Below are positions 1-10,767 of a stretch of DNA of 64,000 bases, in pieces. The translations under genes and the position numbers were made by a program. The DNA lies in assembly GCA_023634235.1 (NCBI GenBank), contig JAMKCF010000011.1, forward strand, positions 19,020,027-19,084,026. The letters are read 5' to 3'. The DNA comes from Pisaster brevispinus (Eukaryota; Echinodermata; Asteroidea; Forcipulatida; Asteriidae). The notes beneath the pieces are model-generated. The model was not told the DNA's origin, ran no database searches, and saw nothing but the letters and a program-made list of their open reading frames with translations. How positions within the stretch are numbered: the stretch's first letter is position 1; every line of letters begins with the position of its first letter.

Positions 1-515
1 AACCTTATAGTCAAATTGTAAGACAAAGACTGAAAACAGTCTCGTTCCTTGGTATTTGTATAATTTGCAGTCTCAATTGTTACTCTCGTTTAATTCCTCG
101 TTTAATCTGATGTTAATGACTGTAAGGTTTTGTTTTAGTGGTACTTTTTGTCGCCCACTACTTTTATGTTTGATTTTAAAGCAATTAGTCTTTATTGGTG
201 AAATTACTTATTGGTCATGTTTTAACCCTGTTTAAACTGTGCTTCTTCCCTTGTATGATATGGTGGTTCGGAGTTGAGCATCTGTGCATTTTATTGTCCA
301 TGGTTACTGGAACCATGACTACCTTTTTTTTGTGTTACTTTTCTCTAAATGCTTGCCACAATTTGAGTGTTTTATTATTTAAATTTTGTATTGCATTATG
401 GATACTTGTATTGATAATCTTGAGATTGTTTTTAATCCAACCATTTCTGCACGATACTGTGGTTGCTAATGATAATCATAACAGACCTGAGAGGTCTGTT
501 GTAGTAAACTGATCA

Positions 516-637
516 GGGTCCAATTTCATGGCTCTGCTTACCGCGGAATTATACGCCTACAGCCCATAGAATTATGCGCTCTACAGGGTGGCGTAAGCGC
601 AGAATTCCACGGTAAGCAGAGCCATGAAACTGGACCC
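516..637. mobile_element. short inverted-repeat element (MITE-like)
   Basis: A 122-bp foldback unit begins gggtccaatttcatggctct and ends with the reverse complement of nearly the same sequence. The arms are about 45 bp with a few mismatches, around a short central spacer. It lies in the intron upstream of the 819 exon. No clear target duplication was seen. A related end (gcggtaagcagtggcatgga) recurs at 51300-51330, so this is a dispersed family. No protein is encoded. Confidence 0.75.
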
Positions 638-818
638 AGACTTTGCCTAAAACTTTCCGTGTTCACTTCCTACTTAAAAAAAAAATGTGTATTATTTTTG
701 TTGCTAACATAAAATTGCATGTCTGAATAAGGTAAAATGCTAAAATACAGCAAACTAGAGATCATCAGGTTTTGTCTTTCTCTTGTTAACATTTCTACAC
801 TGTTTTTCGTTTCCACAG

Positions 819-898
819 TTGAAGGATGTAGAACACGTAGTGATTGCCAAGATGGATGCCACAGCCAACGACTCACCTGGGCAGTACGCAGTATCAGG
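819..898 (+). CDS. PDIA3: PDIA3/ERp57-like protein disulfide isomerase, penultimate coding exon
   Basis: This 80-nt internal exon translates to 26 codons plus two bases and reads L-K-D-V-E-H-V-V-I-A-K-M-D-A-T-A-N-D-S-P-G-Q-Y-A-V-S-G across the junction. The IAKMDATAND core is the classic sequence of the second catalytic thioredoxin domain (a') of PDIA3 and PDIA4, downstream of the CGHC active site, which lies outside the window. It follows a good acceptor (pyrimidine run then ttccacag, ending at 818) and is followed by a gtaaga donor at 899. Phase 2 at its 3' end joins exactly to the exon at 1929, restoring Gly before Phe-Pro-Thr. The protein is an ER-lumenal thiol-disulfide oxidoreductase that folds glycoproteins. 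PDIA4 is the alternative, but the downstream exon fits PDIA3 better. Confidence 0.85.
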
Positions 899-1928
899 GT
901 AAGAAACCTATGATCATATCGTTGTCAGTTTCCACTTGTGGTTTCCTCATCGTAAGCCTGACTGACTCATTGTGACCCTTGTGATGATGGAGTTCCACTT
1001 CTGCTTGTCCAAAGCTGACCAGTAGGCTTGGGTGAGAGAGACATGTCTGTCTGCTCCTTTATTCCATTGGTCCAGCGGAGTTTCGGTCCAGCGGAGTTTC
1101 TGTCTGCCAAGTGAACAGCTTCCTTCAACATTTCCTTGGACAATAATCTTCTCCAGATTATCTTCTTGAGACACGTCCAAAATACTGTAGTTTGGATTTG
1201 TTAACCCGTTGGCACATAACATAAATTATAACACACCTCTTGCTGGTTCTGTATTCTGGTTGGCTGAAACACGGTCAAGTGGGGTCAACTTATATGGGCT
1301 AGCGCATGAGATTTGTGCCACCGTGAACTATATGCGGGTCAAGACATGGCGTGCACATAGTTTTACGGGAAATAGTCCCTGAACCGGGTGATATACTTAA
1401 AATGTTTGACTGGCTACAGTGCCCTCCCCTGATGTTGAATTGCTTATGATTAAATGTTTCACGAGTTAATTGTTGAATTAAAACAGTTTAGTTATAATAA
1501 AAACCTAAAAAGTTTCTTTTCTTATTTCATATTAATGGACCAAGGTGTGTTATAAAATACATATGGGCTGGCTTAATTTGATCACTAGTGCATGTTGACC
1601 CCCCCCCTTGGGTGTGTGAGTGACCTTCGGCCTTGGGAAATGGGTCCCCCTGATCTTTTAGTCACTTACATTCCCTCGGGATAGATGTGCGCTAGTGACC
1701 TCATTGCCAGTCCATATGTGTGTCATATCACTAGCATGCTTATAATAAGTGCCTGTCTGGTGTATCTCAAGCTTCACTTATTATTAAGCAGCTGTGACTA
1801 TTGGAATCGGGTGCCTACACTCCCGATTAGCGTCTCATTAAAAAAAAGCTTCTAGATAATAATTAGCCAAGATTGTTTATTCTACTCCTCATTATTTCTT
1901 TGTTTCTTTCTTTGTTTTTCTCGTCCAG
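899..1928 (+). other. last intron of the PDIA3-like gene
   Basis: The interval is bounded by GT (899-900, gtaaga) and AG (1927-1928, cgtccag), and both flanking exons splice in a matching phase. The interior has no convincing coding exon. Small open frames inside it, such as the one near 947-1222 on the minus strand, resemble no known protein. Confidence 0.8.
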
Positions 1929-2079
1929 GTTCCCCACAATATACTGGGCACCCGCTGGTAGCAAGTCCAACCCCCGCAAGTATCAAGGAGGCCGTGAGGT
2001 CGATGACTTTATAGCATTCATCAAGAAAGAGTCAACAAAGGCTGTCAATTTGGGCGCCAAGAAAACAGATGAGTTATAA
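1929..2079 (+). CDS. PDIA3: PDIA3/ERp57-like protein disulfide isomerase, last coding exon
   Basis: The exon starts after a pyrimidine-rich acceptor (ctcgtccag, ending at 1928) and runs to a TAA at 2077-2079. It encodes F-P-T-I-Y-W-A-P-A then a Lys/Asn-rich turn, K-Y-Q-G-G-R-E, an amphipathic helix (VDDFIAFIKKEST) and a C-terminus ending in K-T-D-E-L. The cis-Pro loop FPTIY and the KYxGGRE segment are diagnostic of the end of the a' thioredoxin fold of PDIA3. The final TDEL is a KDEL-type ER-retrieval signal. Vertebrate PDIA3 usually ends QEDL, and the long Lys-rich tail seen there is reduced here. The open frame extends upstream to 1873, but that part is intron. The 5' exons lie outside the window. 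Confidence 0.85.
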
Positions 2080-3831
2080 GACTGGAGCAGGGGGCAATTA
2101 GGAAGAAAATGTATTTTATTTTGTGTTCATTGGTGAGACCATGGATTTTTAATGTCATACAACCAAACCCCCTTTTAGAGAGGCTGGTTTGCTATATTTT
2201 GTTTCTGTTCATTTTGGCATGAACTTCATCGATAGTCGATTTTTTTTTTTTCTTTGTAATTTCGTGTATAGCTAAGTAGACTTCTCCAGCTGAAAGGTTG
2301 TGGTGCTGTGTCAACGACTAAATTATTTAATCGGTTAGAAGTTGAGGTGCTTGACCTTCTGGATGACCTGGTATTGACCTCTTTTATGACCTCGGGAGTC
2401 ACCTCCAACCTTCAAAAAGGCTGACTTGTTTAATAACAGCCGTAGATCCTGAAGTACATGGAGATGTTTTTGTCTCAACTATTATATTTGTTGTCACCGG
2501 CACAACCATTTTGGGGTGACTTTTTTTATCCCAAGCATCACCGCGTGCTGCCAGGCGAAGTCTTGCGTTAAAGCTGTACAGTCCTCTCCAGGATCAGTTT
2601 CTAAGGTTAAGGCAAAACGCTTGCCACTTTTCAATTGGCTGATAGGGCGCGTGCTCGTGGTTGTGATTGGTCAATACAGTAAGAGTTTAATGATTAGTCT
2701 ATTCTAATAAACCAATCAGTTGAGCCGGCTATCGACTACAAGATATGTTATAATGTCTCACTTTGCGTTCCAAATTGTCAGATATAACACCAGGAACTTA
2801 AAGTGGTTTCACTCTTGACAGCGAGAGTGTCGCCAAGACATTTCCGGTTTTCGTAGGATCACAGCCTTGATGCATGTCAGTAAAGTACTGCAATTTAGTT
2901 GCTGAGTAATGGGTTTCATGATGACAGAAAAGTCTTTTACTTTCAATCAGAGATTTTATACACATTTAATAGGCTCACGGGTGTAGCTGCCAACTCATCT
3001 GTTTTTGAACGATGTTTTCTTGCAATGGTTTTTTTTTTTTCTCTTAATGTTTTGTACTTCAATAGATAAGATGTGATATGGAAAAAGTTTTTGCTTCACT
3101 AAGATTTTTGATGGGAAAACTTGAATACTTTTCATTGGTAAAAAAAATTGTATGTTGTATTAACCTTTTGTATTTACAGGGACATGAGTAGGGCATGTGA
3201 TAGGGGAAGGACAAGTAACTGTTCCATTTTTTTTTTTTGAAAGGGTTATTGACCCAATTCAACTGACTTCATCATCACATTAATCATGGTTGTGCCATTT
3301 TGGAAGTCAGCGTCCCCGTGTGTTACACAGTGCAGTGTGCATTTTATGTGACGGTTCATTTTACCCTGTTATTTGTACTGATAGTGTGACTCCCAAAATG
3401 GTGAGCGTGGCAGACAGTAGCTGCTTGTGACGTCAGTGCAAGGGGTCAGTAGCTGGGCTTACACTTAAAATGTCCATGAGTTCCCAACAGGACTTGTAAG
3501 CCTGTCATTTCTCCACTAGTCCATATTCCCATGTTAAATAGGGAAGTTTTTTTCCAGCACTGACCCAGAGAGCTGGACCACTTGGGAACAATTTTGACTG
3601 GCCGCCGTCGTGTGTTTTAACTGGTATTTGGCCGGGGGGACCAGTGCAGAGCTGTGGATTGAGAGAGATGCGACAACCTGCGATTGGAAGCCATTTTCCA
3701 AAATAATAACTAATGCAATTCCATTGCATTAAGTGACTAATTTATAAAGTTACCTATTGTGTAATAATGTAAATTGTAACTTGAACAATTTGTAATGAGA
3801 ATGTTTGCCCCACCGAAAGGCATGAAATAAA
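2080..3831 (+). other. putative 3'UTR and polyadenylation signals of the PDIA3-like gene
   Basis: No gene was recognised here. The stretch directly follows the PDIA3-like stop codon. AATAAA hexamers occur at 2706-2711 and 3826-3831, and the second sits within an AT-rich stretch followed by a T-rich region, which is a plausible cleavage context. The true transcript end cannot be fixed from sequence alone. Confidence 0.4.
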
Positions 3832-3997
3832 CTCACTGTTGATCCCTTTACCATTTTTCTTTGTTGTGGAGGAATGAATCTGTCATGAAGGAGGAGCACG
3901 TGGCTGAAATTCGCAAGTTTTCAAGGGCTTGCTGGACGTAGTCGGTTTTAAGAGCAATTTGGAGGATACTCCAGCAACCTTGATCTGAGTCAAATTT

Positions 3998-4041
3998 GGG
4001 TTGGGGTTGGGGTTGGGGTTTGGGCGGGGGGGGGGGGGGGG
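3998..4041 (+). repeat. TTGGGG-type repeat running into a poly-G tract
   Basis: About four TTGGGG-like units are followed by TTTGGGC and an uninterrupted run of G. The tract can form a G-quadruplex on the plus strand. It is not the echinoderm telomere unit (TTAGGG). Confidence 0.7.
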
Positions 4042-4142
4042 TAGTGGTGACCATACCCCTGAACTGCAGCCATAAAATGTACCACTGTTTTACAATAACT
4101 GGTCCCATTATACATGTACTGAAAATGAATACAAATCGTCGG

Positions 4143-4300
4143 GGTCTGTTTGGTGCATGGCGTGGCTGACTGGTTAAGGGCACGGGGCTCAAGCTCTTGT
4201 GTTTCTGATCAGCAGAGTGTGGGTTCTCGTACTGGCCGTGGCACTTGTGTCCTTACACAAGATACTTTACCATTATTGCTTATACCATAATTGCCCCTGT
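4143..4300 (+). mobile_element. tRNA-derived SINE fragment
   Basis: The head resembles a Leu/Ser-type tRNA: gcgtggctgactggttaagg (A-box region), then ctcaagctct, then a variable loop with ttctgatcagcagag, then a degenerate B box (gggttctcgtact). It continues with the family-specific tail cacttgtgtccttacacaag...accattattgct. The same order is found in the copies near 40.8, 49.0 and 56.7 kb. It is too degenerate to be a functional tRNA gene. Confidence 0.7.
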
Positions 4301-5803
4301 TGTTATGATTTGTAGTACACGTACAAGAACCCAGAACACTCGTAGATTGGGGTCAGAGCTGTGGCAGGGATTAACCCCAGTGTTTCTGGTTCAGCACCCC
4401 TGTTAGCAGGGTTTCTAAGGCTTGCAAGCTACAGTGGTTAAGTTCACTTATGTTGCATCCCTGGTTTCATTACCAGAATTATATAATAATACTATATTGT
4501 AACGATCAAAATGGTATAACTACAACCCCATTCACTGCAAAACGTGAATAAACGTTGACGGGCTTTATCTTGGCCGTCGGTGGATTATCACTCGCGTATA
4601 AATCATAGTGCATTTCTGTATCTGTTTAATAATGTACGCAAAGATAGGTCCTAATACGTGACATCTATGTGACCCTCTCTTAGTCTTTGAGTCTTAGTAA
4701 GGGTAGAGGTTTCGGCAGTTTGTTTCCTCGTGTAGAATGACCTTTTATTTTTTTAAGAGAGACGAAGACAAACGTCTGGTGAGGTCTTCGTTGAATTTCA
4801 TTATCATTTAATAAACTATCAAAAAACTATTCATATACAAACAACAAAAGGGAATCGAAAAATGCAAATAAAACGTATACCACTGCAGTTCCTGATCGGA
4901 AATGCTCTAAAGAATAAATACTTATAAGTAGTTTGTTGTCAAACAAATCTAGGAAGGTAGTTAAAAATATAAATACATATATAAATACATATCAACTGAT
5001 TTAAACACTATGTCAATAATATCGGAATGTACAAGAATAGCATCAATAGTGATTGAAGATAACAGGCATGGAATTTCATCTTTGAGGGGGCAAGGCCATT
5101 TTCGTTTTGCAAAGAGCACTTCCATTGGAAATGATCTTAAAGTCTATGGGAAACTTTTGAAGGTGCACCAAGGCAAAGACTATAGGGGCAACTCGGACTG
5201 GCCATGGCCTCCGTGGCCTCCGTGTAATTCCAAGCCTGTGATAAGCATCATTTTACAATACTGACCTTAATGGTGAATTTAGAGTGGGAAAAAAATGGAA
5301 ATAAACCAAAAGATTAATACCTGTAAGAGACGAAGACATAAGCGTGTGGTGAGGTTTTCATTGAATTGCAGCGCGCGAAAAAAAAAATGTCAAAAGAGGG
5401 CGCTTCTCTTAAATAATTGAATATTCAGGTTAAGTATTACTCAATAAGTAAATGTATTGAAACTAACGGCGGTGGTACATTTTCTATGACCGTCATATCG
5501 ATATTAGTTCACGTTAATGCTTTTAACAAGATTAATATCCTTTGAAATTAAAATGCACTCGGCGCTTGTGGCTAATCAACAGAACGGCGCACCACCAGTG
5601 GACATCATAACTATCAGCCAATGACGTCAAACCAAGGGGTCTGTTTCACAATGTTTTGCTTTCGAAAACATTTGACTCACTTGGTATCAATATAAGTTTG
5701 ATTAGTCATAAGAGGCTGACGTGTCGTACATTTAGCTAAATTGTCTTTAGGATTTTTATGTGAACTCCTGAAGGCACCTTGATGGTTCTTGAATCATGCG
5801 GTA

Positions 5804-6805
5804 TCAACACCGGAGCATGTGACGGAACACCTTCTTGAAGTGCGGGTGTTTCACCCCGTAGATGACGGGGTTGACGGCGCTGTTGAAGATGATGATTGCC
5901 CCAGTCCACGGTATGATCGGATCGCTGGGCGGTATCATTATAGCTACAGCGAAGGGGGCGAGACACACGATGAAGGCGCACATCACGTAGAAGAGATTCT
6001 TGGTGATCTCAATATGTCTGTTACTGAAACTTGCCGACTGTCTTCTGTTACTAGACGACGAGGTGTCGGACATCTCGACCCCTTTGATCATCTTCTTTGT
6101 GTGGCCTGTGATGTGGCGGTAGATCTTGAAGTAACAGACGAACAGGATGATGAGTGGAATGGGGTATATAAGCACCGACCCAACCAAACTGAAAAGTTTA
6201 CTCGTTTCGAACGAGGAGTCTAGTGAACACGTCTTGTACTTGATAGAATACCCCCATTTACCCAATCCAAATAGAGGGAGGCAGCAGACTATGATTGGAT
6301 AGAGCCACGTGAAAACCAACATGGCTGCTATCTTCTTAGGTGTGTAGATCGAATGGTATGTTGTTGATGGCTTAGTAATGACAACATACCTGTTGATAGA
6401 TATAGCAGCCAAGTTCATCACGCTACAAGACAAACAGCTGAAGTAAACAGCAGCAGCCACGGAGCATATAGCATCCGGCAGGGGCCAGCCACTCTCGCTA
6501 AGTAGCGCTAGTGCGGTAAACGGTGCAGCAGTGCAGGTCAGCAGGTCGGCCGAGGCCAAGTTAACGACGAAGGCGTTGGTGCGGGTCTGGAGCTTCTTGG
6601 ACAAGATAACGGCCAGAATCACCAAGACGTTCCCTACGAAGCCAGACACAGCCACCAGACAGTAGACGCTGCCGAGGATGATCCTCTGCGTGTAGTCGTC
6701 GAAGCGGAATTCGTTGCTTACATTCAAGAAGGAATTGTTGGCATTTATAGTATCTTTGTCAGGTAAGATGGTGCTGAGGTCAACTGCGGGGTCACTTGCT
6801 GCCAT
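5804..6805 (-). CDS. GPCR-1: class A (rhodopsin-family) receptor with truncated C-tail
   Basis: This is a single-exon seven-transmembrane receptor of 333 aa. The N-terminus (residues 1-41) has two N-glycosylation sequons (N23, N28) and the cluster motif FRFDDYTQR at 33-41. TM1 carries GN (58-59) and TM2 has LASAD (83-87). The TM3 Cys114 and ECL2 Cys193 should form the usual disulfide. The DRY position is NRY (138-140), CWxP is CLAP (281-284) and TM7 has NPVIY (312-316). It stops at HMLRC, whereas seven paralogues continue for 18-20 residues. Reading past the TGA gives Y-R-M-I-Q-E-P-S-R-C-L-Q-E-F-T and then TAA, so the tail was cut by a recent nonsense change. The ATG at 6805 is the only Met before TM1. 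The closest relative in the window is GPCR-5. By family it is a plasma-membrane G-protein-coupled receptor; the ligand is unknown. Confidence 0.95.
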   Translation of the reverse strand: MAASDPAVDLSTILPDKDTINANNSFLNVSNEFRFDDYTQRIILGSVYCLVAVSGFVGNVLVILAVILSKKLQTRTNAFVVNLASADLLTCTAAPFTALALLSESGWPLPDAICSVAAAVYFSCLSCSVMNLAAISINRYVVITKPSTTYHSIYTPKKIAAMLVFTWLYPIIVCCLPLFGLGKWGYSIKYKTCSLDSSFETSKLFSLVGSVLIYPIPLIILFVCYFKIYRHITGHTKKMIKGVEMSDTSSSSNRRQSASFSNRHIEITKNLFYVMCAFIVCLAPFAVAIMIPPSDPIIPWTGAIIIFNSAVNPVIYGVKHPHFKKVFRHMLRC

Positions 6806-8016
6806 GGTGATGACATCAACATCGTTGCCTTCCTCCTTGAAAATAAGTTACTGGTGGCTTTTGCTGTAGCCAACTCTTACTTTTAGCAAAGATGACTCTG
6901 TTGAGAACGAAACAAAACTATCATTGGTTCATGTATAGAATTGAATTTCTCTTGATGATGGCTTTTGTAAAAGAATTTTAAAAGGGTTACCCAGTTATAC
7001 CATCACATGAACGTCTGTTACTCACATAAAAAAAGAGACCTTTTGCGTGTTGTTTTATGCGACTAGTAATTCATTTCTTGCAGCTTGAATTGGTATAATA
7101 AAGGCGCATGTGAACAAAGCACCAATTATAATTTATTATTTATAACTACATTGTATTATAATTTATGGCTTGCAATTCCTGGTCATTCACCTCCCATAAT
7201 TAGTTCTGGGTTATTTTGTTTTCTATTGTATTGTTAAATTTGTCTTTAAACTAATGCGCCATTACAGAAAAACGCAATGAGCCGTATCAGAGACATGTCC
7301 ATTCGCCCGTCTTTGTATGTGGGTATAAGCCCGCCCCTTCTTCAATTCAAAGATTGATTGAATGAATATATATTTTTTAAAGCAACTTCCTCTTTCATAA
7401 TTAACCTCTTTATGAGCGGGAGTTGGTGACAGTAAGTCGCCTACCACCATAAGCGAAGATATACTTGCCGGTGGTAATGTGTAATAATAATAATACTTTG
7501 TTCAGGCATGTCACAATACAAACAAAAAGTACACACAAGTAAAATACAGAGTAAAAAAAATATAAAATATGAAAACCGACCCCATCCTAATATACAGCAA
7601 GAATTGAGGTACAAATATAAAAATATTAAAACCGCCATCCGGATTTACAGCATGGATTGAAATATACAGCGACGATTAAAAAATAAACATGGCAAAGACA
7701 GAACACACAAAAGGCCAAACAAACCAAGGATCAACAGACAAAACAAAAGATGGGCTGCCTATAGGAGGAAAACAAAAGTGAAATAAAACACTATCACCAC
7801 AAGGGTGTGTTACTCCGAGGGGTATACGAAAGTGTACGGGTGTATGGGGGTATACGAAACTTCGAAAATCTCACCTATGAAACACGTTCATTTAAAGCAA
7901 ATATATATCTAGGGATGTTTTCCACTCTAATACTCTATATTTTCACTCTAATACCAATGATGGGCACACCCTTTAAATGTATTATACAGGATTGGTAGAG
8001 CTGAAAAAAATAATAA

Positions 8017-8285
8017 TCGCAGACAGTGTTCATGTTTAGTGTGATCAACCTTATACATGAAATAACAAACCTGTGAAAATTTGGGCATAATCCGTTGTGT
8101 GAGTCAGGAGAAAATAGTGAAAACAACCATGCACATCAGCATGTAAACACATTGTCCTTAGTTTGGGATGCAACAATCGAAATCAGCTGTTAAAAAAAAA
8201 AGTTTTTCAGATACAGTTTTCTCGAATAAGACTTCATTTCAGAGGGAAATATTTTACAGCAAAAATGGTTCTAGTATGAACGTCA
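8017..8285 (+). repeat. direct repeat, copy 1 of 2
   Basis: This is alignable with 9491-9765 over about 270 bp, sharing cagacagtgttcatg, aacaaacctgtgaaaa, gtgagtcaggagaaa, cagcatgtaaacacattgtc and acttcatttcagagggaaa. The aacaaacctgtgaaaa core also occurs near 10490, 29830 and 50575, so it belongs to an abundant dispersed family. Confidence 0.75.
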
Positions 8286-9490
8286 TAATTAGTATAAGCT
8301 TTCAGCCTAAAATTAGACAACGATGTTTTTTTTATCCTTCTACCAATCCCATTAGTAATACCTTTACATGTGGACTGTTCAGCTTCTGTGAGCGCCGATT
8401 TTACGCTTAAACAGTATAAAAAAGAGTCACGAAGTTGTGCCAATATTCTTTTGGTTTGTTAGTGACGGCAGCCTAAAAAGTAGCAGACACAACAAGCTGG
8501 TTCGAAATCGAAGAACAAAAATAACCCCGTTTGAATATGACGACAGTGGGATATATATATTTCAAATTAATGAACAACAACATGCCGGGGAGGCAAGTTC
8601 TTCTTGAAAATATGCCTCAAAATTACAAACAAATTCAAACTGAGTCGTCACTCTGTTTGCGTTGTGATGTTTGTCATCAGATGTGGTGACTTATTTTGTT
8701 CAACATTTCTCAGTAACGTTGGTGAGACTGACGTTCACAGATGTGCACATAACGTGCCTGGTATATAAGGACGGCCATGAGGGGAAACTTGCCTCGAAAT
8801 ATTGTTGCCTGAAATGCTGTAGTTTTTGAGAATTTAGTAGAAACAAAAATTGATTTAGCGAGTCCAATGTCCGATGTTTTAGCAGTGAAAACATATAATA
8901 TGGATTTTTTTTCACATTTTGTGTGTTACTCCAATGACCGAATGAGCCTAACTTTTTCACGGGCTTGTTATTTCATGTACATGTTGGGTCACACAAAGTG
9001 CGGATACTGCTCTTTGACAATTACCAATGGTGGCCACATGATTTGATACAGGAGGGCTGAAATTTGACTAAATTCTTACCATATCGTTTTAGGTTGACAC
9101 ATTTTCGAAATATTTAATGATTACAGCCAACTTACCTGTAATATTCACAGTCTCACACTCACGAACGGGGCTGGGACAGAAACGGCATTGTACTGTGATA
9201 CGCGTTGTATACGAGTTCAAATGCACCCATGGTTTCGTTATGGAGTTGTGATTTCAACACTGACTTATTCACCGAAATACTACACGCCCAACGCAGTGAC
9301 CCACTTTGGAATACAACAATGACTTTTGATATTGTTGTCTTTATACATTTGTCAAGGTGAATGACGTCGCTTGTGATTCATTCTGTGACGCTTTGTGTCG
9401 CCGAGATAGACCATGTAACCTGTGACACGTTCTGTGTTAAAGGAAGGCACAGGAACTTTTGTACACAGCTTAAATTTTGGTAGAACTGAC

Positions 9491-9765
9491 ATCGCAGACA
9501 GTGTTCATGGTTTTTTTTGGTGATCAACCATATACACGAAATAACAAACCTGTGAAAAATTGGGCTTAATCCGTAGTGTGAGTCAGGAGAAAGTAGTGAA
9601 AATCCATGCGCAATTTTCAGCATGTAAACACATTGTCCTTTATATCGGTTGTAAACAAATGAAATCAGCTGTTGCGGTGTTTTTTTTCGGATACAGTTTT
9701 CTCGAATAAGACTTCATTTCAGAGGGAAACATTCCACAGAATAGTGGTGTTAGTATGAACATCAG
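9491..9765 (+). repeat. direct repeat, copy 2 of 2
   Basis: This is the partner of 8017-8285 in the same orientation, about 1.5 kb downstream, with small indels and substitutions throughout. It is non-coding. Confidence 0.75.
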
Positions 9766-10309
9766 TGAGCTTTCAGACAGAATTGTTGTTTTATCTTTAC
9801 TACTTTACTAATACCTTTAATGGAGAACATTATAAAAACTGTCCTTAGAGAAATTGCACGGTGCGTTTTTCTGTCAGTGTTTGATATGAAGAATTAGAAA
9901 GGATACGGTGTACGTTTCAATACTTGTAAGCTGTTCATTTAAAAAAAAAAGTTTTTGTATAATTATTTCATGTAATAATTATGACTCAAAATGACTATTA
10001 TATGACTAGTTTGGTATCCTGCCTGCCAAAAAACCGCAGCTGCGTGCCTTTTACTCAAGCGTTGACAATGGTGACGCCCCACCCAAACCACACTACTCAA
10101 TATGCAAATTGTATTTCAGTGGCTAATAACTCTAATGATGTTTTTCAAGATGGCGTCGGCGGCCTTTTTTTAATATTGCGCCATAAAAAAGTTCCTGTCA
10201 CACAGGGGTACATATGAACCAATTTTCCTTTAAAATGGTTCCTGAAGTCAAATCCATCACACACAAAAAGTAGAGCTAAAAAAAAAAATGGTCACGGAAT
10301 CCCAAGATA

Positions 10310-10767
10310 TGACCCTATACTAACTATAACCTGTGTGCGGCCGGTGATCGAAATAGATGAATCGCAAAAGTAGCTTAACTGAAAAGTTCACGTCTACGAT
10401 AATCATTCCAGTACTGTGTTTACGGAGAACTTTTAAATCTAAGTATACCTTTGGTTTTTTGGAAATGTAGGTGTAAACATTAAAACTAACCTGTGAAAAT
10501 TTCATTTCAAAAGGTGGTCGCGTTTTTGAGATATAGTCTACGCAGGAAGAATAATGCCTAATAGGAATACACAATCTGAGAAACGTTTCTGACAGTAACG
10601 CTTCTCAGATTCAAATTTGGGGCATAACAACTGATATCTTTTTACATAACCAAATTACTTCGAAGTGAAATGCTTCTCAAAATGCTTTATTCTGTAGGCT
10701 TTTAACCAATAAGTTTCTATTTCCAATAATTTTAAGAGTCATTACCAAACGTATACCTTCCCTTTAA
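10310..10767. mobile_element. degraded member of a dispersed inverted-repeat family
   Basis: It contains aacctgtgaaaatttcat near 10490, cttctcagattcaaatttgg near 10600, and an end reading taccaaacgtatacc near 10745. These match in order the better-preserved element at 50494-50879. The left boundary is uncertain. Confidence 0.45.

Larger units (their letters stand above)
3840..5803. other. intergenic region between the PDIA3-like gene and GPCR-1
   Basis: Apart from the G-rich repeat at 3998 and the SINE fragment at 4143, this stretch holds only short, unrecognisable open frames, for example at 5010-5264. The last 50 bases before GPCR-1 (5756-5803) are its readable but stop-separated C-tail. 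I see no gene here. Confidence 0.5.

Noticed and set aside
195..512. A 105-aa hydrophobic plus-strand frame left of the PDIA3 exons
   Set aside because: It is low-complexity and AT-rich, has no homology that I recognise, and lies where a PDIA3 intron is expected.
4001..4020. Interstitial telomere repeat
   Set aside because: The unit is TTGGGG, not the TTAGGG expected in echinoderms, and only about four units are present.
3848..4192. 114-aa minus-strand frame rich in Pro/Gln
   Set aside because: The Pro/Gln tract is the complement of the G-rich repeat at 3998-4041.
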